Shown here: positions 26,651-33,755 of the stretch, piece by piece | Position numbering within the stretch: the stretch's first letter is position 1 | How the letters are laid out: each line of letters begins with the position of its first letter | Assembly (NCBI GenBank): GCA_945897825.1 | Contig: CAMDGX010000038.1 | Span: 1-40,540, forward strand | Length of the DNA stretch: 40,540 bases | Source of the DNA: Asaia bogorensis | Lineage (GTDB): Bacteria; Pseudomonadota; Alphaproteobacteria; Acetobacterales; Acetobacteraceae | Reading direction: 5' to 3' | Notes under the pieces: generated by a model | Told to the model about the DNA's origin: nothing | Seen by the model: only the letters and a program-made list of their open reading frames with translations | Database searches by the model: none | Translations under genes and position numbers: made by a program

Positions 26651-27709
26651 ATGCGTGTGGTGGTCGCCATGTCGGGCGGTGTGGACAGTTCGGTGGTAGC
26701 CGGGTTGCTGGCCGAGGCCGGGCACGACGTGGTCGGCGTCACGCTGCAACTCTACGATCATGGCGCGGCTGTGGGGCGCAAGGGCGCGTGCTGCGCCGGG
26801 CAGGACATCCACGATGCCAAGCGGGTGGCCGACCGGCTGGGCATCCCGCACTACGTGATCGACGCCGAGGCGCGGTTCCGTGCGGCCGTGATGCAGGATT
26901 TCGCCGACAGCTACGCGGCCGGCGAAACGCCGGTGCCCTGCGTGCGCTGCAATCAGAGCGTGAAGTTCGGCGACCTGCTGGCCCTGGCCGCCGACCTCGG
27001 CGCCGACCGGCTGGCCACCGGCCACTATGTCCGCCGCGTCGACGGAACGGGCGGGGCGGAACTCCACCGCGCGGTGGACGGGGCGCGGGACCAGAGCTGG
27101 TTCCTGTTCGCCACCACGCGCGGCCAGCTGGAGCGTACCATTTTCCCGTTGGGCGGCATGGCGGACAAGGATGCCGTGCGCACGGAGGCGGCGCGGCTGG
27201 GCCTAGCGGTGGCGCGCAAGCCGGACAGCCAGGATATCTGTTTCGTACCGGCCGGGAGCTATGCCGACGTGGTTGCGAAGCTGCGGCCGGATGCGATGGC
27301 GCCAGGCGAGATCGTTGACGAAGCAGGCGCGGTGCTCGGAACGCATGATGGCATCGCGCGCTACACGGTGGGCCAGGCGAAGCGGCTGGGGCTGGCGGCC
27401 CAGGCCGGTGGCACGCGACGCGTGGTGGTCGGGCTGGATGCGCAGCGCCGCCGCGTGGTGGTGGGTGCGCCGGAGGCGGGCAGCACAGTGGTGCGGCTGC
27501 GCGAGGTGAACTGGCTGGTGCCGCCCCATGAGTTGGAGTGCGCGGTGAAGCTGCGGGCGCGCGATACGATGCGCCCGGCGCGCATCCGACCAACGGCAAA
27601 CGGCGCCGAAGTAACGCTGGACTCACCAGCGCTGGCGGCTCCCGGACAGGCCTGTGTCTTCTACGATGGCGATCGGGTGCTGGGCGGTGGCTTTATCCAC
27701 GCCGCATGA
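26651..27709 (+). CDS. mnmA: tRNA-specific 2-thiouridylase MnmA
   Basis: This 352-residue enzyme thiolates U34 of tRNA-Lys, -Glu and -Gln using ATP and sulfur from IscS. The PP-loop is SGGVDSS at 8-14, the nucleophilic cysteine is C97 in PCVRCN and the second catalytic cysteine is C197 in [19 protein letters not shown] precedes the ATG, which is 28 bases past the ferredoxin stop. Being in one operon with its sulfur donor suggests coordinated supply. The TusABCDE relay of E. coli is not seen here; many bacteria lack it and pass sulfur directly. Confidence 0.96.
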   Translation: MRVVVAMSGGVDSSVVAGLLAEAGHDVVGVTLQLYDHGAAVGRKGACCAGQDIHDAKRVADRLGIPHYVIDAEARFRAAVMQDFADSYAAGETPVPCVRCNQSVKFGDLLALAADLGADRLATGHYVRRVDGTGGAELHRAVDGARDQSWFLFATTRGQLERTIFPLGGMADKDAVRTEAARLGLAVARKPDSQDICFVPAGSYADVVAKLRPDAMAPGEIVDEAGAVLGTHDGIARYTVGQAKRLGLAAQAGGTRRVVVGLDAQRRRVVVGAPEAGSTVVRLREVNWLVPPHELECAVKLRARDTMRPARIRPTANGAEVTLDSPALAAPGQACVFYDGDRVLGGGFIHAA

Positions 27710-27745
27710 GGTGGCCAGGTTCGACAGATTGGGCGCATTGTGCTG

Positions 27746-27775
27746 TTGACGGGCCGCATCGGGCGGGGCTATGAG
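27746..27775 (+). promoter_or_regulatory. promoter of tRNA-Met
   Basis: TTGACG (27746-27751) and TATGAG (27770-27775) are 18 bases apart and would start transcription near 27782, just before the tRNA. Both boxes match the housekeeping consensus in four or more positions. Confidence 0.55.
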
Positions 27776-27799
27776 CCGCTCCTCCGCAGGGACTGGTAT

Positions 27800-27874
27800 G
27801 GCGGCGTAGCTCAGCGGTAGAGCAGGGGAATCATAATCCCTTGGTCGGTGGTTCAAATCCGCCCGCCGCTACCA
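27800..27874 (+). tRNA. tRNA-Met (CAT), elongator type
   Basis: This is a full cloverleaf of 75 bases with CCA encoded. The acceptor GGCGGCG (27800-27806) pairs with CGCCGCT (27864-27870), including a G-T first pair. D stem GCTC/GAGC, anticodon stem GGGGA/TCCCT with loop ATCATAA and anticodon CAT at 27832-27834, T stem GGTGG/CCGCC with TTCAAAT. The first pair and the anticodon stem do not look like an initiator tRNA. An Ile-CAT identity with lysidine cannot be excluded but fits less well. Confidence 0.95.
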
Positions 27875-27893
27875 TCCCTCCGGTGCCTCTCGA

Positions 27894-28730
27894 TCAGCCA
27901 GCCACGATCGTGCGCCGGCGGCGCAGCTGCCGATGACCGATCAGGCCCAGCGACGCAGACAGGAACACCAGTACGGTCGCGGGTTCCGGAATCGCGGCCT
28001 GGTTGTCAGGCGTCGAGGCGGCAAAGACGGCATTGGCTGGAATCAACATGTCGCCACTCGTCGGATCGCCGCCGATCCGGTAGCCGGCAATCTGGAACAT
28101 CAGCTGCGCGGGATCGGTGAGGTCCGGGTCGTGCGCCCACCGCAGCCGTGCCTCGCCCGCCAGGGTGAAATTGTCCGACAGGCCTTCCACAAGCGCCACG
28201 TCGCGCTTTTCGCCCACCCCGTTCACGTTGCCCTTCTCCAACTTGTCGCCGTCCAGCGTCAGGCTGCGCAGGATCGTCGTTTCGCCCTTGTCCTCGGCGC
28301 GCGCCGAGAGCGCCAAAGCCGTCAGCCCGCCGATATCCGGGGCGTCGACCCGCACCACCGCGTCGCCCACCGAGAACGATAGAGCTCCGTCGGTGCGCGA
28401 CAGCGAGAACGGCACCCAGGGATGGCCGTCCTTGGCCTGCGGCCACTCGAACTGGGCAGTATCCCCGGCCGCTTTCGCATCCGCTAGGTCCTCGGGCAGG
28501 AACAGCCCAACCTCCCACGCGCCGCCAATGCGATTGTCGCCGGAGCGGCCCTGGGCCATCAGCAACATGTCGGCCCCAGCATCGAGGCCGTGCTTGGCCA
28601 GGTATTCGCCGAAAGCCGCCTCGTCCTCGAAGTGCTGCGTCAGGATGGCGCTCGCCCCGGCGGGGGCGGAGACGGCAAGCCAGGCCGTCAGCGCGAGCGC
28701 AAACGGCAGTCGTGTTGGGCGGAAGGGCAT
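27894..28730 (-). CDS. PEP-CTERM sorting-domain protein
   Basis: This is a 278-residue exported protein. A signal peptide ends near residue 28 (APAGASA). The body is beta-rich without a recognised enzyme motif. The tail from 247 has the PEP-CTERM pattern: a PEP at 248-250, a hydrophobic helix and an arginine cluster (RQLRRRR). Such tails are cut and anchored by an exosortase in bacteria that make exopolysaccharide or biofilm matrix. No exosortase gene is in the window. GGAG precedes the ATG at 28730; the longer open frame upstream is rejected. It could belong to the 'choice-anchor' group of PEP-CTERM proteins, but that is a guess. Confidence 0.85.
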   Translation of the reverse strand: MPFRPTRLPFALALTAWLAVSAPAGASAILTQHFEDEAAFGEYLAKHGLDAGADMLLMAQGRSGDNRIGGAWEVGLFLPEDLADAKAAGDTAQFEWPQAKDGHPWVPFSLSRTDGALSFSVGDAVVRVDAPDIGGLTALALSARAEDKGETTILRSLTLDGDKLEKGNVNGVGEKRDVALVEGLSDNFTLAGEARLRWAHDPDLTDPAQLMFQIAGYRIGGDPTSGDMLIPANAVFAASTPDNQAAIPEPATVLVFLSASLGLIGHRQLRRRRTIVAG

Positions 28731-28885
28731 GGTTCGGCTCCGTCGCCAATTGGCCAGGCCAAGTTCGTCTCTAAGAGTTAACGGAACATTGCGGAGCGCG
28801 TCGGAGCCGCGCGTGACCGACAGCTCGGCCCCGCTTATCCTCCCCCGCGTCGCCATGCCCGGCGGCAGCGCAGGAGAGACATGCC

Positions 28886-29803
28886 ATGGCCATGCCGATC
28901 CATTTCCTCGACCGCAGCAGCCTCGCCTTCGCCATCGACCCCGATGCGCCACCGCGGCTGGAAGTCGCCGCCCCGTGCGAGGTGATGATCGAGACGCACG
29001 ATGCCCGCTCCGGCAAGCTCCGGCGCCCCGAGGACGAGGCGGCGACGGCCCCGGTCTTCACCGACCGCTTCCCCAGGACCAACCCGGCTACCGGCCCGCT
29101 CCGCGTGGCGGGTGCCGCGCCCGGCGATGCGCTGGTGGTGGAGGTGCTGCGCATCGACCTCGACGACCAGGGCTTCGTCATGGTGAAGCCCGATGCCGGA
29201 CTGCTGACCGGGCTCGTCAACCAAACCGAGACGAAGGTGCTGCCGGTGCGCGATGGGCTGGTACATTTCGGCCATCTGCGCCTGCCGGTGCGCCCGATGA
29301 TCGGTGTCATGGCCACGGCGCCCGAAGAGGCGATCGCCACCGCCTATATCGGCCGGCACGGCGGCAACATGGACAACAACCGCCTGACCATCGGCACGCG
29401 CATCCACCTGCCGGTGCGGGTGCCGGGCGCCCAGTTCTACGTCGGCGACCTGCACGCCACGATGGGCGACGGCGAGATCAGCGGCAGTGGCGTGGAGATC
29501 GGCGGACGCGTGCACCTACGCCTGCGGCTGGAGAAGGGGGCCGCGACCGAGTGGCCTTGGATGGAAACCGACCGCCTGTGGATCACTACCGCCGCGGCGC
29601 CACGCTTCGAGGAGGCGGCGCAGATCGCCACGCGGTCGATGATGGACCTGCTGCAGGCGCGGCTGTCCCTCAGCGCCAGCGAGGCCTTCGCCCTGCTGTC
29701 CATCGCCGGCGACCTCAAGGTGAACCAGCTCTGCCTGACCGGCATCGGCGCCAGCGCGCGGATGGAGTTCCCCAAGCCGAACGCAGGCTTCAGCGCCGCG
29801 TGA
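28886..29803 (+). CDS. acetamidase/formamidase family protein
   Basis: This 305-residue enzyme is of the FmdA/AmdA family, which hydrolyses short amides such as formamide or acetamide to the acid and ammonia. Family blocks are TGPLRVAGAAPGDALVVEVL, GGNMDNNRLTIGTRIHLPV and GAQFYVGDLHATMGDGEISG. Length is normal. AGGAG lies upstream of the ATG at 28886. The sense strand is C-rich, opposite to most plus-strand genes on the left. It converges on an M20 amidohydrolase six bases away; both release small amines or acids, but no shared pathway is evident. Confidence 0.9.
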   Translation: MAMPIHFLDRSSLAFAIDPDAPPRLEVAAPCEVMIETHDARSGKLRRPEDEAATAPVFTDRFPRTNPATGPLRVAGAAPGDALVVEVLRIDLDDQGFVMVKPDAGLLTGLVNQTETKVLPVRDGLVHFGHLRLPVRPMIGVMATAPEEAIATAYIGRHGGNMDNNRLTIGTRIHLPVRVPGAQFYVGDLHATMGDGEISGSGVEIGGRVHLRLRLEKGAATEWPWMETDRLWITTAAAPRFEEAAQIATRSMMDLLQARLSLSASEAFALLSIAGDLKVNQLCLTGIGASARMEFPKPNAGFSAA

Positions 29804-29809
29804 CTGCCG

Positions 29810-30985
29810 CTACAGCCGCAGCTCCTGCTTCACCAGCTCCACCCAATAGGCGACGCCATAGGGGATCGCCTCGTCGTTGAAGTCGTAGAGCGGCGTGTGC
29901 ACCCCGGCCGATGCCTCGCCGTTGCCGATGCGGATGAAGGCACCCTGCCGTTGCTTCAGCATGTAGGCGAAATCCTCGCCGCCGCCGGTCGCCGGAATGT
30001 TCGGGTTCACCGCCGCATCCCCCACTACCGCCGACGCCGCAGCGATGGCGACATCGGTCGGCTCGTCGGCATTGACCAGCGGCTCGGCCACCCAGACGAA
30101 CTCCACCGCCACGCCCGCGCCATGCATCTTCGCCAGGCCCTCGGCCAGTTCGCGAATGCGGCGCTCGATGATCTCCTTCGTCGCGTCCTTGTAGTGGCGC
30201 GCGGTGCCGGAGACAGTGATCTCCGCCGGCATCACGTTGGCCGAATCCCTGGCCCCGCCGCCGATATAGCCGACACTGATCACCGCGGGATCAAACGCGG
30301 AGATGTTGCGCCCCACGATCGTCTGAAGCCCAAGCACGAAATGCGCCTGGATGATCGACAGGTCGACCGACAAATGCGGCGTAGCGCCGCCATGCCCGCC
30401 CTTGCCGGTGAAGGTCACGTGGAACATGCAGCCGCCCGCCATCGCCGCGCCCTTGCGGATACCGAACTGGCCCACCGGCATGCCGGGGCTGTTGTGCATG
30501 CCGTAGAGCGCATCGCACGGAAACCGTTCTAGCAGCCCGTCGTCCAGCATCGCCAGCGCGCCACCGCGGCCCTCCTCGGCCGGCTGGAAGATCAGGTGCA
30601 CGGTGCCGGCGAAATTCGGGTTCTCCTTCAGGTAGCGCGCCGCCCCCAGCAGCATCGTGGTGTGGCCGTCATGGCCGCAGGCATGCATCACGCCAGGGGT
30701 CCGGGAGGCATGCGCCGCGCCGGTCGCCTCGTGGATCGCCAGCGCATCCATGTCCGCGCGAAGCCCGATGGCGCGCTGCCCAGGCAGCTTGCCGCGAATG
30801 GTCGCGACGATCCCGGTCTGGCCGATGCCCTCCACGAACTCAACCCCCCATTCCCGCAGCTTGCCGGCCACCAGGGCGGCGGTGCGCGTCTCCTCCAGCC
30901 CCATTTCCGGATGGGCATGGATGTCGCGGCGGATGGCAACCAGTTCAGGCACGAGCGGGCGGACGTGGTCGAGCGTATCGGTCAT
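29810..30985 (-). CDS. M20 family amidohydrolase (hippurate hydrolase-like)
   Basis: This 391-residue zinc hydrolase is of the M20D group (AmhX/HipO-like), cleaving an amide or peptide bond. Metal and catalytic residues are in HACGHDGHTT (about 101-110) and QPAEEGRGG (about 134-142). GGEDFAYML near the end is a further M20 metal-site block. The substrate (N-acyl amino acid, hippurate, indole-amino acid conjugate) cannot be told. ATG 30985 has GGAG at good spacing; the open frame running to 31285 is not supported. The 3' end faces the acetamidase gene. Confidence 0.92.
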   Translation of the reverse strand: MTDTLDHVRPLVPELVAIRRDIHAHPEMGLEETRTAALVAGKLREWGVEFVEGIGQTGIVATIRGKLPGQRAIGLRADMDALAIHEATGAAHASRTPGVMHACGHDGHTTMLLGAARYLKENPNFAGTVHLIFQPAEEGRGGALAMLDDGLLERFPCDALYGMHNSPGMPVGQFGIRKGAAMAGGCMFHVTFTGKGGHGGATPHLSVDLSIIQAHFVLGLQTIVGRNISAFDPAVISVGYIGGGARDSANVMPAEITVSGTARHYKDATKEIIERRIRELAEGLAKMHGAGVAVEFVWVAEPLVNADEPTDVAIAAASAVVGDAAVNPNIPATGGGEDFAYMLKQRQGAFIRIGNGEASAGVHTPLYDFNDEAIPYGVAYWVELVKQELRL

Positions 30986-31035
30986 GGCAAGGCTCCGTAT
31001 GGGGTGCGCATCCTGACACCGGGTGGCAAGGCCGG

Positions 31036-32232
31036 CTACCAAGTGTGTTCCGCCTCGTGCGGCGGATGGGCCAGGCGCAGCACCTCGTTCCAGCGCTCCA
31101 GCACACCGCGGCCTTGCACGCCTTCCAGCAACCCGGCCTGATTGGCGTCGGTGGCGGTGAAGCGGCCGAACACCAGCGAGGCGAGCGTGTCCGGCGTCAG
31201 GGTGAAGTCGACCGCCTGCCCGTCGATCCGGCTCGCCTGCCCGCCCTCGGGGGAGGTGGCGATGCGCCAGCTGCCGGCATTCCACGGGCAGAACCCGTCG
31301 GCCAGCGCGAAGCGAAGTTCCGAGACGGCGGCGTAGGGGCGCTGGGCCATCGCGTCCTCAACGGTGACGAGGCGGGCCATGATCCCATCCCGCACCGTCG
31401 CGTTGAGGTGGCGCGGCTCGGCCAGCATCAGCGGCAGCGGATCGTCGGCCGAGGCGTTGTCCCACACGATCTCGTCGACATTGTCGTAGCCAGCCAGCGC
31501 CTGCCACAGCGCCTGCCGGGCAGCCGGCGTCAGGGCGAAGAAATCGGTGATGCGCAGCTGTCGCGGACGGGGTGAGGGGCCGTGATGGTAGGCGACGTAG
31601 CCCAGCGTATCCGCTCCTTCCACATACCCGAGAACCACGCGGTTCTGCCCGGCCGGCGGCGGCTGCAGCGCGCCGGCGTCCCACATCGCGCGGCCACGAT
31701 GGACCAGGCCGGTGCGATCTTCCCGATAGCGCCGATAGACATCGACCAGCACGCCGAACTCCCCGGCAGGGTCGATCTCGCGCAGGCGACCGGCTTGCGC
31801 CACAGGGTGGTGGAAGACAATGTCGCGCGGCGCGACGCGATAGCCGTGGCGTTGGTGCACGCTGCCATAGCCATACCGCTGGTAGATCGCGACCCAGGCC
31901 GGATGCAGCCCCGCGAAAGCAGCCTCCCGCCGCTCATGCAGCATCTCGAAATGCCGCTTGGTGACCGCGCGCAGATACCCTCGCCGGCGATAGGCTGGAT
32001 GCGTCGATACCTGGGTAACTCCGGCAATGCGCACCGCCCGGCCATTCAGCCGGATCTGCAGCGGCCAGGCGGCGTATGTGGTTGCGATGGCACCGTCCAC
32101 GATGGCGCACATCGTCCAATCAGCATCCATGCCTGCGAACATGTCCGGCGGAAGCGCCAGCTGCCGTGCCGCCTGGCGGGCATACTCCGCCATTTCTTCT
32201 GGTCGTGCCGGCCGTATCTCGACATGCGCCAT
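31036..32232 (-). CDS. Eis-like N-acetyltransferase
   Basis: This 398-residue protein has the three-part layout of Eis-like acetyltransferases: an N-terminal GNAT domain with the acetyl-CoA loop QVSTHPAYRRRGYLRAV, a second GNAT-like domain in the middle, and a C-terminal SCP2-like sterol-carrier domain. Eis proteins acetylate amines such as aminoglycosides or peptides and work as hexamers. The natural substrate here is unknown. It lies 50 bases upstream of the M20 gene on the same strand, so they may be co-transcribed. No lipid substrate is implied by the SCP2 fold itself. Confidence 0.85.
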   Translation of the reverse strand: MAHVEIRPARPEEMAEYARQAARQLALPPDMFAGMDADWTMCAIVDGAIATTYAAWPLQIRLNGRAVRIAGVTQVSTHPAYRRRGYLRAVTKRHFEMLHERREAAFAGLHPAWVAIYQRYGYGSVHQRHGYRVAPRDIVFHHPVAQAGRLREIDPAGEFGVLVDVYRRYREDRTGLVHRGRAMWDAGALQPPPAGQNRVVLGYVEGADTLGYVAYHHGPSPRPRQLRITDFFALTPAARQALWQALAGYDNVDEIVWDNASADDPLPLMLAEPRHLNATVRDGIMARLVTVEDAMAQRPYAAVSELRFALADGFCPWNAGSWRIATSPEGGQASRIDGQAVDFTLTPDTLASLVFGRFTATDANQAGLLEGVQGRGVLERWNEVLRLAHPPHEAEHTW

Positions 32233-32312
32233 ATGAAGTCCCCCCTCCGTGCCCGCCGCACTCTAGCGCGAGGACGTCATGGGGAGAGAGAGAACATGCA
32301 ACCGCCTGGGGA

Positions 32313-32389
32313 TGGCGGACCCGATTGGATTCGAACCAACGACCTTTGCCTTCGGAGGGCAACGCTCTATCCAGCTGAGCTACGGGTCC
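32313..32389 (-). tRNA. tRNA-Arg (CCG)
   Basis: This 77-base tRNA on the minus strand has acceptor GGACCCG/CGGGTCC, D stem GCTC/GAGC, anticodon stem TTGCC/GGCAA, loop CTCCGAA with anticodon CCG (plus-strand CGG at 32353-32355), and T stem GTTGG/CCAAT with TTCGAAT. CCA is encoded. It reads CGG, a frequent codon in such GC-rich genomes. The 5' end overlaps the 3' end of the upstream protein gene by 10 bases; the stop codon TAG of that gene is bases 8-10 of the tRNA. Confidence 0.95.
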
Positions 32390-33462
32390 CCGAGCGCTTC
32401 ATAGCCCGAATGCCAGGGCGCTGGAAGGGTGATAGCAGGAGATTGCGCGGCCGCATTGTCCAGCCACTGCGCCGCGGCCCCTTCGCCGCCAGACGGCAGC
32501 GGGGCGGCGGGGTCACGCAGCCAGGCCAGGATGTCGCCGATCGGCGCCGCGCGGCCAAGGTCGCGCGGCAGCAGGTGGTATCCATTCGGATAGAAGCTGC
32601 GCCGCACCCGCCCCCGCGGCAGCTTCGTCCAGGTGGCGCGGGTGGCCGCTGACGGGATGATCACATCCTTCGCGCCATACAGCACCAGCGCCGGCATGTC
32701 CGGAAACCGCGGTGCTGCGGCCAGCGCCAGGTCCATCAGGTCCACCAGCCCGCGGATCGTGTCGAACCGCGTGGCACGGATGGTCAGCGGATTGCGCCCC
32801 AGCGCCCGCAGCGCCTCGATATTGTCCGAGGCAACGATCCGCACGATCGGCGGCGGGCGCGTGACAGTCATCCCCGGCACGAAGGTGGCCGCGAACCACA
32901 ACCCCCCCTGCATGAACACGTTCATCGCCGCCCGCCCCCACACCGCCGGTGCCAGCAGCACCATCCCGTCCACCGGCAGCGCCGCGCCGCGCGTGGCCAG
33001 ATGCATCAGCACCGCGCCCCCCATGCTCTCGCCCATCAGCACCAGCCGGGCACGCGGATGGCGCGCGCGCAGCAGTGCGGCCATCACCTGCACATCATCG
33101 GCCAACGCATCGGCGCCCGGCCATAGGCCCCGTGCGGCCGTGCCCCCAAAGCCGCGCTGGTCCGGCGCATAGACCGCCACGCCGGCCACGGCGAAATCCG
33201 GCGCCGGAATCGCCCAAGCATCGCGGCTGTCGTTGAAGCCATGCAGCGCCAGGACCACCGCCCACGGCTCCCCCTCCGGCAGCCAGGTGCGCAGCGGCAG
33301 CCGCATGCCGTCCTCCATCACGAACGCCCCGTCCTCCAGCGCCGGCGCCACGCGCGCAGGCCCGGGCGGTGCAGCGGCGGGGGTGCAGGCGGCCAGCGAC
33401 GCGCCACCCAGCAGCGCCGCGCGGCGCGAAATCAGCGGGACGGTTGAAAGCATGCCCGGCAT
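32380..33462 (-). CDS. alpha/beta hydrolase, lysophospholipase-like lipoprotein
   Basis: This protein of about 360 residues has an N-terminal signal with twin arginines (SRRAALLGG) and lipobox LAAC, acylated cysteine C26 with the chosen start. The hydrolase domain has [10 protein letters not shown], nucleophile S146 in [16 protein letters not shown] and a late histidine in NGYHLLPRD. It is likely a monoacylglycerol lipase or lysophospholipase anchored in the membrane. The start is unsure (33507, 33471, 33462 or 33453; none has a good ribosome binding site). The C-terminus EALGDP and the TAG stop run into tRNA-Arg, so its natural end may be altered. Confidence 0.85.
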   Translation of the reverse strand: MPGMLSTVPLISRRAALLGGASLAACTPAAAPPGPARVAPALEDGAFVMEDGMRLPLRTWLPEGEPWAVVLALHGFNDSRDAWAIPAPDFAVAGVAVYAPDQRGFGGTAARGLWPGADALADDVQVMAALLRARHPRARLVLMGESMGGAVLMHLATRGAALPVDGMVLLAPAVWGRAAMNVFMQGGLWFAATFVPGMTVTRPPPIVRIVASDNIEALRALGRNPLTIRATRFDTIRGLVDLMDLALAAAPRFPDMPALVLYGAKDVIIPSAATRATWTKLPRGRVRRSFYPNGYHLLPRDLGRAAPIGDILAWLRDPAAPLPSGGEGAAAQWLDNAAAQSPAITLPAPWHSGYEALGDP

Positions 33463-33544
33463 GGCTATCATGCCGCCCGTTCCCGACCCAGCCCCCGTGT
33501 TGCCCACGCCCTCACCCGCTTCTCGTCACCGCGAAGGACCCCGC

Positions 33545-33754
33545 ATGCCGGACGGCGCCGCCACCCCCATCCCCGGGATCACGCCCACCGAGACCATCCA
33601 TGTCGACGAGCGCACCGTCCCCTGCGACGGCGGCGGCGGCGCGCTGGGCCATCCGCGCGTCTATCTGCGCATCGTCGAGACTCAGGTGCTGTGCCCCTAC
33701 TGCTCGCGCCTCTACGTGCTGTCCGAGGGCGCCGGCGGCGACCACGGGCACTGA
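33545..33754 (+). CDS. zinc-finger protein (zf-CHCC type)
   Basis: This 69-residue protein has ligands C27, H36, C50 and C53 (VPCDGGGGALGH ... LCPYC), matching the zf-CHCC family related to the zinc-binding NDUFS6 subunit of mitochondrial complex I. Alphaproteobacteria often carry this small protein; its bacterial role is not settled. GAAGGA lies before the ATG at 33545. Its stop ends one base before the polA GTG, so the two are translationally coupled. The sense strand is C-rich. Confidence 0.85.
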   Translation: MPDGAATPIPGITPTETIHVDERTVPCDGGGGALGHPRVYLRIVETQVLCPYCSRLYVLSEGAGGDHGH

Positions 33755-33755
33755 G

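Noticed and set aside
27700..28900. A dif site at the composition switch
   Set aside because: I looked for a XerC/XerD-type 28-base site, including the A/T-rich bases near 28770-28790, and saw no convincing half-sites.
33369..33755. ATG-started extension of polA upstream to 33369
   Set aside because: It would run through the zinc-finger gene and into the divergent hydrolase; the added residues are low-complexity and unlike PolA.
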